This document shows positions 34,958 to 43,228 of a stretch of 64,000 bases of DNA, piece after piece. The position numbers and the translations under genes were made by a program. Source of the stretch: Ignavibacteria bacterium (GTDB taxonomy: Bacteria; Bacteroidota; Ignavibacteria; Kapaibacteriales; Kapaibacteriaceae); the NCBI GenBank assembly GCA_016707005.1, contig JADJIQ010000002.1, forward strand, positions 682,001 to 746,000, given 5' to 3'. Under the pieces are notes generated by a model that did not search any database, was not told the origin of the DNA, and worked only from the letters and a program-made list of their open reading frames with translations. The first letter of the stretch is position 1, and each line of letters starts with the position of its first letter.

Positions 34958-37279
34958 TCAAAGGCGAATGTCCAGCATGACAACAAAATTCCGCGTTGCC
35001 TGCACGAAATATGTGGGTACGAGAGTGCCTCCAACGGTCTTGGAACCGCCACTTGTTACCACAAATGCATCAAAGAGATTGTTGGCTGTCACACCAAGAC
35101 GATGCTGTCCGGCAAAGGTCCACCAGACCCGTGCATCGATCTGTGTGAAGGAAGGGATCACTACGGAGGGGGCGTTTGTGAGATCGGTGAAGGACTCCCC
35201 AACGTATCGAGTGGCAAGTTGAATTTCTAGGGGATCCACCGGACGGAACCGAAGTGTGGCGTTGGCTTGGAGCTCGGGAGTAAGAACGGGACGAACGTTG
35301 GTATAGACGGTATCGGTGCCGGTGTTTTCCGGACGGTACTCGTCAACATTGGCCGTCATCCAGGTTCCGTTGAGGTCGAACCAGAGTCCGGTCGTGATGA
35401 GAAGCGAACTCTCGAGCTCTATCCCAAGGCGTTGACTTGTGGGGACGTTCTTCCTCAGCTGAACGAACTGCTGCTCAATGTAGGGTCCGATGGGAGCAAT
35501 CTCGTCTGTGAAGAACATCGCGAAACCGGTGAGATCCACGTAGCCGTACGGCTTCTGCACCTTGACACCTACTTCGAAGTCATTCACGAACTCCGGACGA
35601 ACTGTTCCGGGGTTTTGGATCACCGCAATGTTAGCTTCATTGATCTGTGTGGATCCGAGGAGATCGAAGCGTGTGGGCTCTCGACCGGTTCGCCCGAATG
35701 AGGCATAGATCGTTGCGGCATCCGGAACATCATAACGGAATCCAACGCGCGGATTAACGAAGAACCATGTGTTATCGGGGATCTGTGTACCGACTCCTAC
35801 CGTTCGTTCGTCGGGTGTGAAGGCCATCGAGACCGACCGCACTTGAACGTCGGCAAAGGCCTCCCAGGCATCACCGTGGTAGCGAGCACGCACAGTTCCG
35901 CTCACTTCGTTCTTCGTTGTTCGATCATCATAATACGGCCGGGCAGACTCCGGGCTTACATACTCCCAATTGCGCCGCTGGAAGGTGTAGGCGTGGATGC
36001 CAACGGATCCGTCGAGTCCGGGGAATATGTCTTTTGCGTCAAGGCTCGATATCACACCGAGGTGTTTATTCTCGAGCGGGTAGTTGGTTTGGGTGAGTAC
36101 ACCGTTCTCATCGCGATACCCGGAGAAGAAGTCGCCTCCTGCCCTACCATAATAGGCCGACGTGGTGAGCGTTGTGGCAGACGAGAAGGCGTGACTGTGC
36201 TGCAGTTGGATCAGTTGCTGACCAAAATCATCTGCATCCGTGCTGTCATTGAGATTCGTTCTTGGATCGATGTCGGCAAGGGGCTTCTCCACCGGATAAT
36301 ATCCAAGCTCATTCTGCGAGGAGCCCCATACATACGAGAGCTTGACAACATCATTCAGTCCGAACCATGCAGCAGAGGCATAGAGGGAGTTGGAGGTCGA
36401 CCCGGTGTGATACCGATATCCGTCCGTGCGCAACGTGGTGAATCGTGCATAGACGCTTACATCATTTGTCATACGTCCGGTAGACACCGCCGCACTCCCC
36501 CGCAGGAGGTCGAAGGATCCTGCAGAAAGCTGGATCTCGGCAGAGGGATTGGTGTTGGTGAGCGTTGCTCCGTCAAAATTCACGGACCCGGCATACGAGG
36601 CCGTGCCATTCGTGCTCATGCCCGTGCCCCGTTGCACCTGAATAGAACGCATACCGTTGGAAAGATCACTCATGTTCGAGAAGAACACACCTTGGTCGAT
36701 CATGTCGTTAAGGGGCGTTCCATCCAGCGTAACATTCACCCGTGTTTGATCGATGCCGCGGATCCGAAACGTTCCGTAGTTGGCAACAGCGGTTCCTGAT
36801 TCGGAATACGCGATCACGGACGGGACGGTGCGCTCAAGAATGTACTGTGGATCCTGACCGATGTAGAGTTGGTCCATTGTTTCCCGCGTGACGGTTGTTT
36901 GCGTTACGGGATCCTGCTCGCCTGCTCGGAAACTCGCCACAACGATGCCCTGTGAAAGCACCGACGACTCCTCCATGACAATGGTGAACTCCAGCGCGGA
37001 GTCCTTGGCAACAAACACGCGCTGCTGCGGTTCGTAGCCAACACACGTGATGGCTAGGCGAGCTGTATCGCCCCCTGGAACATCAAGTCGGAACCAACCG
37101 CGGGCATCCGTATACGCCCCTCGCTGGGTTCCCAGAAGTTGGATCGTTGCTCGCACGATGGGCTGCGATCGGGTGTCTCGCACCGTTCCCGAGACCGTTA
37201 TGGATCGCTGGGCCATGATTGGCCCCGACGTGGCCAGACACAGTAGCGTCAGGCAAAAGGAAGAAATGAACGTCTGCAC
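34958..37279 (-). CDS. TonB-dependent receptor, probable thiamine transporter
   Basis: Outer-membrane receptor of 773 residues. Signal peptide VQTFISSFCLTLLCLATSGPIMAQ (GTG start after GAGGTG), a carboxypeptidase-regulatory-like domain (about 27-110), a plug (about 120-240) and a 22-strand barrel ending in VMLDIRL. The TPP riboswitch in its leader is the key evidence that it imports thiamine or a thiamine precursor. No other thiamine gene or SusD-like partner is nearby. The SET gene lies 42 bases downstream with its own promoter. Confidence 0.93.
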   Translation of the reverse strand: MQTFISSFCLTLLCLATSGPIMAQRSITVSGTVRDTRSQPIVRATIQLLGTQRGAYTDARGWFRLDVPGGDTARLAITCVGYEPQQRVFVAKDSALEFTIVMEESSVLSQGIVVASFRAGEQDPVTQTTVTRETMDQLYIGQDPQYILERTVPSVIAYSESGTAVANYGTFRIRGIDQTRVNVTLDGTPLNDMIDQGVFFSNMSDLSNGMRSIQVQRGTGMSTNGTASYAGSVNFDGATLTNTNPSAEIQLSAGSFDLLRGSAAVSTGRMTNDVSVYARFTTLRTDGYRYHTGSTSNSLYASAAWFGLNDVVKLSYVWGSSQNELGYYPVEKPLADIDPRTNLNDSTDADDFGQQLIQLQHSHAFSSATTLTTSAYYGRAGGDFFSGYRDENGVLTQTNYPLENKHLGVISSLDAKDIFPGLDGSVGIHAYTFQRRNWEYVSPESARPYYDDRTTKNEVSGTVRARYHGDAWEAFADVQVRSVSMAFTPDERTVGVGTQIPDNTWFFVNPRVGFRYDVPDAATIYASFGRTGREPTRFDLLGSTQINEANIAVIQNPGTVRPEFVNDFEVGVKVQKPYGYVDLTGFAMFFTDEIAPIGPYIEQQFVQLRKNVPTSQRLGIELESSLLITTGLWFDLNGTWMTANVDEYRPENTGTDTVYTNVRPVLTPELQANATLRFRPVDPLEIQLATRYVGESFTDLTNAPSVVIPSFTQIDARVWWTFAGQHRLGVTANNLFDAFVVTSGGSKTVGGTLVPTYFVQATRNFVVMLDIRL

Positions 37280-37331
37280 AGACGCACCTCATGTTGGTAG
37301 AACATAAAGAGACGTCCGTTGGAGGAGAGAA

Positions 37332-37412
37332 CCGTTTTCCTGCGCCGGCATTATCCGGATCAGGTTCCAAGAGTTTGATCTCAGCCGTCGAACTCGACAG
37401 CACCTCTAACGG
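37332..37412 (-). ncRNA. TPP (THI-element) riboswitch
   Basis: On the minus strand, the conserved core is complete: GAGGTGCT, CTGAGAT, CTTGGAACCTGATC, CGGATAATGCCGGCGCAGGA. The closing helix P1 is CCGTT (37408-37412) with AACGG (37332-37336). It lies 52 bases before the start of the TonB receptor gene and follows a -7 box directly. TPP binding probably blocks translation or ends transcription of the receptor gene. Confidence 0.96.
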
Positions 37413-37418
37413 GGAGTG

Positions 37419-37426
37419 CGAATATA
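37419..37426 (-). promoter_or_regulatory. -7 element of the TPP riboswitch transcript
   Basis: The minus strand reads TATATTCG, seven bases before the 5' strand of riboswitch helix P1, so the transcript would begin almost at the aptamer. Confidence 0.45.
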
Positions 37427-37468
37427 GCACGATGACCTTGGATGATTCCCCCGCTCCTATCTTTGCCA

Positions 37469-38731
37469 ATGGATAAATTCATCGTCGAAGGGGGCGTACG
37501 CCTCCAAGGAAACGTTGCGATCAGTGGTGCAAAGAACGCATCTCTCGCACTCATGCCAGCGTGCTTACTTGCACCGGGCATGTTCACATTGCACAACACG
37601 CCGAACAACAGGGACCTTTGGACGATGAGCGGCTTGCTCGGAAGCATGGGTGTTCAAACGGAACTCGTGGGTGATACGCTTTCGCTTGACGCTTCGAATC
37701 TTACGAGCCATGAAGCCCCGTACGACTATGTGAAACAGATGCGCGCGTCGATCTACGTTCTAGGACCGCTCGTTGCTCGCTATGGTGAAGCTCGTGTCTC
37801 GCTTCCCGGTGGATGCAACTTTGGTCCGCGTCCGGTTGACCTGCATTTGAAGGGTCTCGAAAAGTTAGGAGCAGAGATCGAGGTTGAAGGGGGCTATATC
37901 ATTGCTAAGTGTCCTCGACTTCAAGGCACACACTTCCACTTTGACGTGTCGAGTGTTGGTGCTTCTGTGAATGTGCTCATGGCTGCCGTGCTTGCTAAGG
38001 GACACACAACATTGACCAATGTTGCCTTGGAACCGGAAGTGACTTCGGTGATCCACATGCTGGTGAAGATGGGCGCAAAGATCGAAGGCATCGGAACAAC
38101 GACGCTTGAGATCGATGGTGTAGACGAGCTTCATGCCGTTGAAGAGACCACGATCCCCGACCGTATTGAGGCCGCAACGTTCTTGATCGCTGCTGCGATG
38201 ACGAAGGGTGATGTAACGCTAACGAAGGTGATCCCCGAACATCTCACAGCGGTGCTTGGACGCATGGAAGATGCCGGCTGCTCATTGGAGATCGGCGCAG
38301 ATACCATTCGCGTGGTCATGAATGATCGTCCGGAGGCCGTTGATATCACCGCTACGACGTATCCCGGATATCCAACGGACTCACAGGCACAATGGGCCGC
38401 CTTTATGCTCACGTCGAAGGGGGCTTCCCGGATCAAGGACACCATCTACCCAACTCGCTTTGGATATGTGCCGGAGCTGCAGCGCCTAGGCGCGAACATC
38501 GAGACCGGCGAAGGGTACTGTGTGGTGAAGGGTGGAGCACACCTTACGGGCGCAACCGTAATGTCGAGCGACCTTCGTGCAAGTGCGAGCCTTGTCATGG
38601 CTGCCCTTGTTGCAGAAGGGCATACTGAGATCCTGCGCGTGTATCATCTTGACCGTGGGTATGAAGCATTGGAGAAGAAGCTCGGTTCGCTCGGTGCTGT
38701 GATCCGCAGGGAACACACGGAAGAGTTCTGA
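37469..38731 (+). CDS. murA: UDP-N-acetylglucosamine 1-carboxyvinyltransferase
   Basis: First committed enzyme of peptidoglycan synthesis; transfers enolpyruvate from PEP to UDP-GlcNAc. 420 residues, normal length. Lysine K22 in SGAKNASL and the catalytic cysteine C116 in SLPGGCNFGPRPVDLH are present, so the enzyme should be fosfomycin-sensitive in principle. The ATG at 37469 is used; an in-frame ATG at 37442 would add nine residues absent from the family. Its stop overlaps the start of the EnvC-like gene. Confidence 0.97.
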   Translation: MDKFIVEGGVRLQGNVAISGAKNASLALMPACLLAPGMFTLHNTPNNRDLWTMSGLLGSMGVQTELVGDTLSLDASNLTSHEAPYDYVKQMRASIYVLGPLVARYGEARVSLPGGCNFGPRPVDLHLKGLEKLGAEIEVEGGYIIAKCPRLQGTHFHFDVSSVGASVNVLMAAVLAKGHTTLTNVALEPEVTSVIHMLVKMGAKIEGIGTTTLEIDGVDELHAVEETTIPDRIEAATFLIAAAMTKGDVTLTKVIPEHLTAVLGRMEDAGCSLEIGADTIRVVMNDRPEAVDITATTYPGYPTDSQAQWAAFMLTSKGASRIKDTIYPTRFGYVPELQRLGANIETGEGYCVVKGGAHLTGATVMSSDLRASASLVMAALVAEGHTEILRVYHLDRGYEALEKKLGSLGAVIRREHTEEF

Positions 38732-39936
38732 GAACTGTTGCAACGATCCTTACCGTTCTGTGCTGCTGGACGGCCGTCCTGTGGGGTCAGTCGTCGATCT
38801 CATCTACGAAGGATGAGCTGGCGCGACTGCGCAGATCGATCGAGCAGACTCGGCAACGTATCGATGCATTGAATCGACGTGAATCGTCGGCCATGCGCTC
38901 CTTGAGTTCGTACCAACGCCAGCGCCACAACATCACAGTCTTTATCGCCTCGCTCGAAGCGGACCTAGCACGCCTTCAGGATACAGCCGCTGTTGTTGAG
39001 CAGCGCATCGCGAACACGCAGTCGTCGCTCACGCGAGCCGAATCGTCGTGGCGCGAGGCATCACAACGTATGCTCACGTATCGCACTGAGCATCAAGGCC
39101 TGCCCCCTGCCTCATTGCGTCATGATGCTGTCTATCGGTCGATCACTGCATCACTTGCCGCGTACCGCAGACAGATGCTGAATCTGAAGGACTCGTTGGC
39201 CTCGCAGAAACAGTTGTTGGATGACGTGTCGCTCACGCAACAACAGATCATCACGGCCAAGGAACGGGAGCGTAGCTCACTCACTGCTACGATAAGCAAG
39301 AGTCAGCAAGAGCTGATCAAACTGCGTTCAAACAAAAAGTCGCTCCAAGAAGAGTTGCAGAAGAAGCAGCAGAGCGCGCGCCGGGTTCGCTCGCTGATCA
39401 ACGACCTCGTGGCGAAGGAGCGCGCTCGAGATGCGGAACGCAGAAGACGCGAGCAGGCACAGCGGTCGAAGAGCACACGCAAGGGCTCTGCTCCGGATAC
39501 GCGCGAGGATGACGTTCGGACGGGCCCGGCTCCGCAGCGCGATGGATTCCGAAGCAACTCCTTGCCATGGCCAACACCGTCAACGGCCCTTCTCCATGGA
39601 TATGGCACGTATCGCAATCCAGAGACTGGGACCACGCTTGAGAATCCCGGCATCGACATCAAGGCACCGATGGGAACGCGGGTGACATGTGTGGCCAAGG
39701 GAGAAGTATCATCCGTGACGTGGTTGCCCGGATATGGATCACTCGTGATCGTTGATCACGGCAACGGATTCCGAACGGTCTATGCAAATCTGGCAACGGT
39801 ATCGGTCAAGAGCGGCAGCAGTGTGCAGTCCGGGACCGTTGTAGGGTCAAGCGGCGAGAACATCGACGGTAAACTCGTCCACTTCGAAGTGTGGTACGGT
39901 CGTGAACGTCAGAATCCGCTTACTTACTTGCGTTGA
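38728..39936 (+). CDS. EnvC-like murein hydrolase activator (degenerate M23), CTG start
   Basis: Predicted protein of 402 residues. From a CTG at 38728 that overlaps the murA stop (CTGA), the frame reads as a signal peptide (RTVATILTVLCCWTAVLWGQ). A long coiled coil (about 28-245) and a C-terminal LytM/M23 domain (about 265-402) follow. The LytM domain has ENPGIDI where active enzymes have HxxxD, so the zinc histidine is replaced by Asn; this matches the EnvC/NlpD class that activates amidases. No in-frame ATG or GTG precedes the signal peptide. The first conventional option, TTG at 38869, would remove the signal peptide. Works with FtsEX in other bacteria; an FtsX gene is at 51527. Confidence 0.85.
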   Translation: MRTVATILTVLCCWTAVLWGQSSISSTKDELARLRRSIEQTRQRIDALNRRESSAMRSLSSYQRQRHNITVFIASLEADLARLQDTAAVVEQRIANTQSSLTRAESSWREASQRMLTYRTEHQGLPPASLRHDAVYRSITASLAAYRRQMLNLKDSLASQKQLLDDVSLTQQQIITAKERERSSLTATISKSQQELIKLRSNKKSLQEELQKKQQSARRVRSLINDLVAKERARDAERRRREQAQRSKSTRKGSAPDTREDDVRTGPAPQRDGFRSNSLPWPTPSTALLHGYGTYRNPETGTTLENPGIDIKAPMGTRVTCVAKGEVSSVTWLPGYGSLVIVDHGNGFRTVYANLATVSVKSGSSVQSGTVVGSSGENIDGKLVHFEVWYGRERQNPLTYLR

Positions 39937-41125
39937 CCTTGTTGTCTAGACTGATGTAGTCTTCGATGCGATGGGCAGCATCGTGATTCTTCACCCTGCG
40001 GTACGAAACGATAAGCATCGAGCACATTCGATCGCGATATGCCTTACGCTTCGAAAGGTCGGGCACCTGAAGCCAAGCACGTTGCTCATAGGGACGTCGC
40101 AACAATCGGATCACGCTTGCCGGTGATCGTGCAGAATCGAGAGCAGCCTTATCGATGAGTTTGGCAAGTCGGCGCTCATATGTCTCTTGGTTGATCGGAA
40201 TACTATCAAGCCCCATACGACCGATCTTCTGTGAGATCTGTTTGTTGATCTCCGTCACATTGGCCGAGTCGAATGAATACACCTTGAGCTTGGTGATGAG
40301 CGATGGCTTGAGGCGCACCCAGATCCGTGTTGGATCCTCAGACGAGAAGCCATGACTGCGCAGGTCGTCCAAGATCTTTTCACAGGCATCATATGTCATG
40401 TTCGTCTCAACAAGCGCAAGAGCAGCTCGCAGGCCAAGTTCACCGACGAAGTCATCGGTATTGTCAAAAGCCCTGAGCATTACTTGGCGCATGAACTGAC
40501 CTTGATTATAGACCCGTTGGAAGTCACCGGAGCTATATGCCTGACGTGAGCGCAATACGCGTAAGGTTGAAGATGCGTTCTCCTTATACCCCATGAGTTC
40601 AAGCAGTCCGATCGCTTGAGAGAATCCGAACTCCACCCAATAGTCAATACGCGGTACACCGGCGATCTCACAGATCGCTTTGAGGTAGGATGTACGTCCG
40701 CGGTTCGCACGGACATTCGTGAGTTTATTCAGGTTCGTAGTGTCATCGAATCCGGCGTCGAAATACGTGTCACGCGGGATGGAGATGATCTCTACGCATC
40801 CTGAGTCGACGAAGAACCGAATGAGGTGATTGGCATCTGCATGCCCCATCGGATCGCCAAGGCGTGAATCAACCCCGGTGACCATCACATTCACCACGCG
40901 GCCCGTGGGCTGAGGGAAGCCGGTGGCGCGCAGCGTGACTGTTGAATCCGTTACGTGGAACGTGACCGTATCGATGCCGTCGATGTTGGTACGTGCCGAA
41001 GCTTTCGTTCGGCCGGCAACTGCCGTGGTATCAGCGCCGTTGTTGACGTCCGCCGGAGCCTGATCTGTTCCTTTTGAACAACTGATAACGACGAGGCAGA
41101 TCACTGCCAGCATGAATATGCGCAT
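39920..41125 (-). CDS. LytR-CpsA-Psr (LCP) family lipoprotein
   Basis: Predicted lipoprotein of 401 residues (lipobox VVISC at about 16-20). The LCP fold is recognised by VNVMVTGVD, IISIPRDTY (catalytic Arg-Asp), IDYWVEFGFSQAIGLLELMG and LRSRQAYSSGDFQRVYNQGQFM. LCP enzymes transfer polymers from undecaprenyl pyrophosphate to the wall in Gram-positives; the role in this Gram-negative may be polysaccharide attachment. It starts five bases after mazG and ends convergently, overlapping the EnvC-like gene by 17 bp. Confidence 0.85.
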   Translation of the reverse strand: MRIFMLAVICLVVISCSKGTDQAPADVNNGADTTAVAGRTKASARTNIDGIDTVTFHVTDSTVTLRATGFPQPTGRVVNVMVTGVDSRLGDPMGHADANHLIRFFVDSGCVEIISIPRDTYFDAGFDDTTNLNKLTNVRANRGRTSYLKAICEIAGVPRIDYWVEFGFSQAIGLLELMGYKENASSTLRVLRSRQAYSSGDFQRVYNQGQFMRQVMLRAFDNTDDFVGELGLRAALALVETNMTYDACEKILDDLRSHGFSSEDPTRIWVRLKPSLITKLKVYSFDSANVTEINKQISQKIGRMGLDSIPINQETYERRLAKLIDKAALDSARSPASVIRLLRRPYEQRAWLQVPDLSKRKAYRDRMCSMLIVSYRRVKNHDAAHRIEDYISLDNKVNASK

Positions 41126-41130
41126 GTACT

Positions 41131-41931
41131 TCACAGCCCCTTGCCCTTTGCTTCGTCCCAATACGCGTCCATCTCCTCAAGGGTCATGGTATGGAGGTCC
41201 TTGCCTGCTTCACGTGCACGGGACTCGATATGTTGGAATCTGCGCATGAAGGCATTGGTCGTTCCATGCAGCGAGTCCTCTGCGATCACACCTTCGTGAC
41301 GTGCAGCATTGACAAGTGCAAAGAGCACATCTCCGAATTCACGTCGTGTACCGTCGATGTCATTGTTTTCGATCTCTACCTTGAGCTCTGCGATCTCCTC
41401 ATCTACCTTGGCCCACACATCCTTGCGATCTTTCCAATCGAATCCCACGTTCGCAGCCTTCTCTTGAACACGTTGTGCACGGAGCGCCGCAGGAAGAACA
41501 CGAGGGACGCCATCCAGCACGGACGTGCGCCCCTCGTTCATCTTCAATCGTTCCCAATTCTGAAGAACGGCATCTTCAGTATCAGCTGTTGCGTCACTGA
41601 AGATGTGCGGATGTCGGTTCACGAGTTTTTGGAACTCATTATCGATCACCTTGCGCAGATCGAATGCTCCGCGTTGCTCTGCCATAACGCTATGCATCAC
41701 AACGTGAAGGAGCAGATCGCCAAGCTCCTTACTTAACTCGCGATCGTCGTTCGCTTCGATGGCATCTACCGTTTCGTATGCCTCTTCAATGAGCAGGTGC
41801 GAGATAGAAGCATGTGTTTGCTTCATGTCCCACGGACACTGTTCGCGCAGGATGCGCACGAGCCGAATGAACGCTTCGAGGTACGAAAGTGTGTCATTCG
41901 GATCGTCTGGCAACGGAACCGGAGTAGGCAT
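41131..41931 (-). CDS. mazG: Nucleoside triphosphate pyrophosphohydrolase MazG
   Basis: House-cleaning enzyme converting NTPs or dNTPs to NMPs and PPi, 266 residues with two MazG domains. First: LIEEAYETVDAI then KELGDLLLHVVMH. Second: VDEEIAELKVEI then EFGDVLFALVNAARH. The EExxE and ExxD metal motifs are intact. The ATG at 41931 gives the normal N-terminus; the frame is open to 42114 within the upstream gene. Third gene of the minus-strand run starting with the DUF4136 lipoprotein. Confidence 0.94.
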   Translation of the reverse strand: MPTPVPLPDDPNDTLSYLEAFIRLVRILREQCPWDMKQTHASISHLLIEEAYETVDAIEANDDRELSKELGDLLLHVVMHSVMAEQRGAFDLRKVIDNEFQKLVNRHPHIFSDATADTEDAVLQNWERLKMNEGRTSVLDGVPRVLPAALRAQRVQEKAANVGFDWKDRKDVWAKVDEEIAELKVEIENNDIDGTRREFGDVLFALVNAARHEGVIAEDSLHGTTNAFMRRFQHIESRAREAGKDLHTMTLEEMDAYWDEAKGKGL

Positions 41932-41936
41932 TCTGT

Positions 41937-42557
41937 TTAATTGCCGAACGTGAAACCGGCGTTGATACTCCAGAACGTGAGTGTGTTCTCGGAAGCACCA
42001 TAAAGAGCCTGACCTGACGGCATCGCATAGCTGAATCGGGCGGAGAGATCCATCATGGAATTGTATCCCATCGGGATGAGCAATCCAAGACTTGGAGCAA
42101 CGCCAAAGTGCCAATTGGTTTCTTGGAAACGGACAAGCGACACATCGATAACCTGACTTGACGTAATGGTACCTGCCGCGAGACCAACAAACGGTCGGAC
42201 GTCACGTGAACCCCCAAAGAGGTATCGTCCGCCAAGCATCATCGTGAACGAGTTCATCGTGTGTACTTGAGTTCCATTGATCGCTCCTTGCAATTCATTG
42301 TATTGGAACTGCTGCGTAACACCGCGGTAGACATCAGACCAGAGGTTGTATCCAAGAACGAGACCGCCGCTGATGTGATCGCTGGCCCACCATTGAACGT
42401 CGATACCGAATCCGGCCACCGATGTTTCATTGACAAATGAACGGAACTGTCCGGTTGGTGTGGCAACAGACCAGTAGATGCTACCATAATAATCCTGTGC
42501 CGAGGCACCAGCCAACATCGTGCTCATAACGGCAAGAGAGAGGAGAAGCTTCTTCAT
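41937..42557 (-). CDS. Outer-membrane beta-barrel protein
   Basis: Exported protein of 206 residues: signal peptide MKKLLLSLAVMSTMLAGASAQ, then about eight amphipathic strands rich in Gly and aromatics, ending in WSINAGFTFGN. Size and strand count resemble OmpW/OmpX-type barrels. Function unknown. Its ATG overlaps the DUF4136 lipoprotein stop (ATGA), and mazG follows after five bases. Confidence 0.8.
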   Translation of the reverse strand: MKKLLLSLAVMSTMLAGASAQDYYGSIYWSVATPTGQFRSFVNETSVAGFGIDVQWWASDHISGGLVLGYNLWSDVYRGVTQQFQYNELQGAINGTQVHTMNSFTMMLGGRYLFGGSRDVRPFVGLAAGTITSSQVIDVSLVRFQETNWHFGVAPSLGLLIPMGYNSMMDLSARFSYAMPSGQALYGASENTLTFWSINAGFTFGN

Positions 42558-43192
42558 TGTGCATCTCCTGTTTCGAGGTATGGCGATTGAATGAACATCT
42601 GATTGATCTTCCCGGCGAGGTAGGTATTGGAAACACCTCCACCAACAAGACCGCTAAGGCTTGCGCCCCAAACGATGCCGCCAGTGTTTCCGCCAATCGA
42701 TACCGTGCGGTCCACCATGTCAACAGCAAGCGCACCTACATCCCACGTCGTGGTTCCGTAGACAGGATATCCACCGTAGTACGGAGGATAATAACCGCCA
42801 TACCAGCCCCAATAACCGCCCCAGTAACCGCCATAATAGGTCTCAAACGTGGTTGCTGTTGCCGCCACATAGAGTCGCACATCCGGGTCTGCTGCAACGG
42901 TATCTGTAGTGCGTACATAGCCCATGTTGGCCATGTTCGTTGCGATCGTGCTCAGGATAAGAGCATCGTACTTCCGCGTGATGATGGTAGATGTTTCAAC
43001 ATCCACATGCACGATGGTGTCTTGCATGTAGTAGGTACGGTACTTGGTGAAGTCCGTTGATGCATGATGTCCCGTGATGACGGTATCATAGTCTTCAACC
43101 GAAAGACCATGAGAAGGATAACATCCCACGGCCACCAACGCTGTTGCGCAGCTTGCTGCACACCAGGCCATGGCCCTCTTGAACGAGTTCAT
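42554..43192 (-). CDS. DUF4136 lipoprotein
   Basis: Predicted lipoprotein of 212 residues, lipobox VAVGC at about 20-24. The DUF4136 pattern is visible: DFTKYRTYYM near the N-terminus and PDVRLYVAATATTFETYYGGYWGGYWGWYGGYYPP-like Tyr/Gly-rich segment in the middle (about 104-150), then GGGVSNTYLAGKINQMF. Function unknown; it may sit with the coupled outer-membrane barrel. First gene of a four-gene operon (DUF4136, barrel, mazG, LCP). Confidence 0.82.
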   Translation of the reverse strand: MNSFKRAMAWCAASCATALVAVGCYPSHGLSVEDYDTVITGHHASTDFTKYRTYYMQDTIVHVDVETSTIITRKYDALILSTIATNMANMGYVRTTDTVAADPDVRLYVAATATTFETYYGGYWGGYWGWYGGYYPPYYGGYPVYGTTTWDVGALAVDMVDRTVSIGGNTGGIVWGASLSGLVGGGVSNTYLAGKINQMFIQSPYLETGDAQ

Positions 43193-43220
43193 TTGCTAGC
43201 TCCGAATATGTGATAGACGG

Positions 43221-43228
43221 CAAAGTTA
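43221..43228 (-). promoter_or_regulatory. -7 element of the DUF4136-mazG-LCP operon
   Basis: The minus strand reads TAACTTTG, an exact TAnnTTTG match, 28 bases before the ATG at 43192. It overlaps the last codon of the upstream MgtC/DUF4010 gene. Confidence 0.5.

Noticed and set aside
35843..36799. 318-codon open frame on the plus strand inside the TonB receptor gene
   Set aside because: Shadow of the receptor coding strand; no start context, no domain, and it lies in the conserved plug and barrel region of the true gene.
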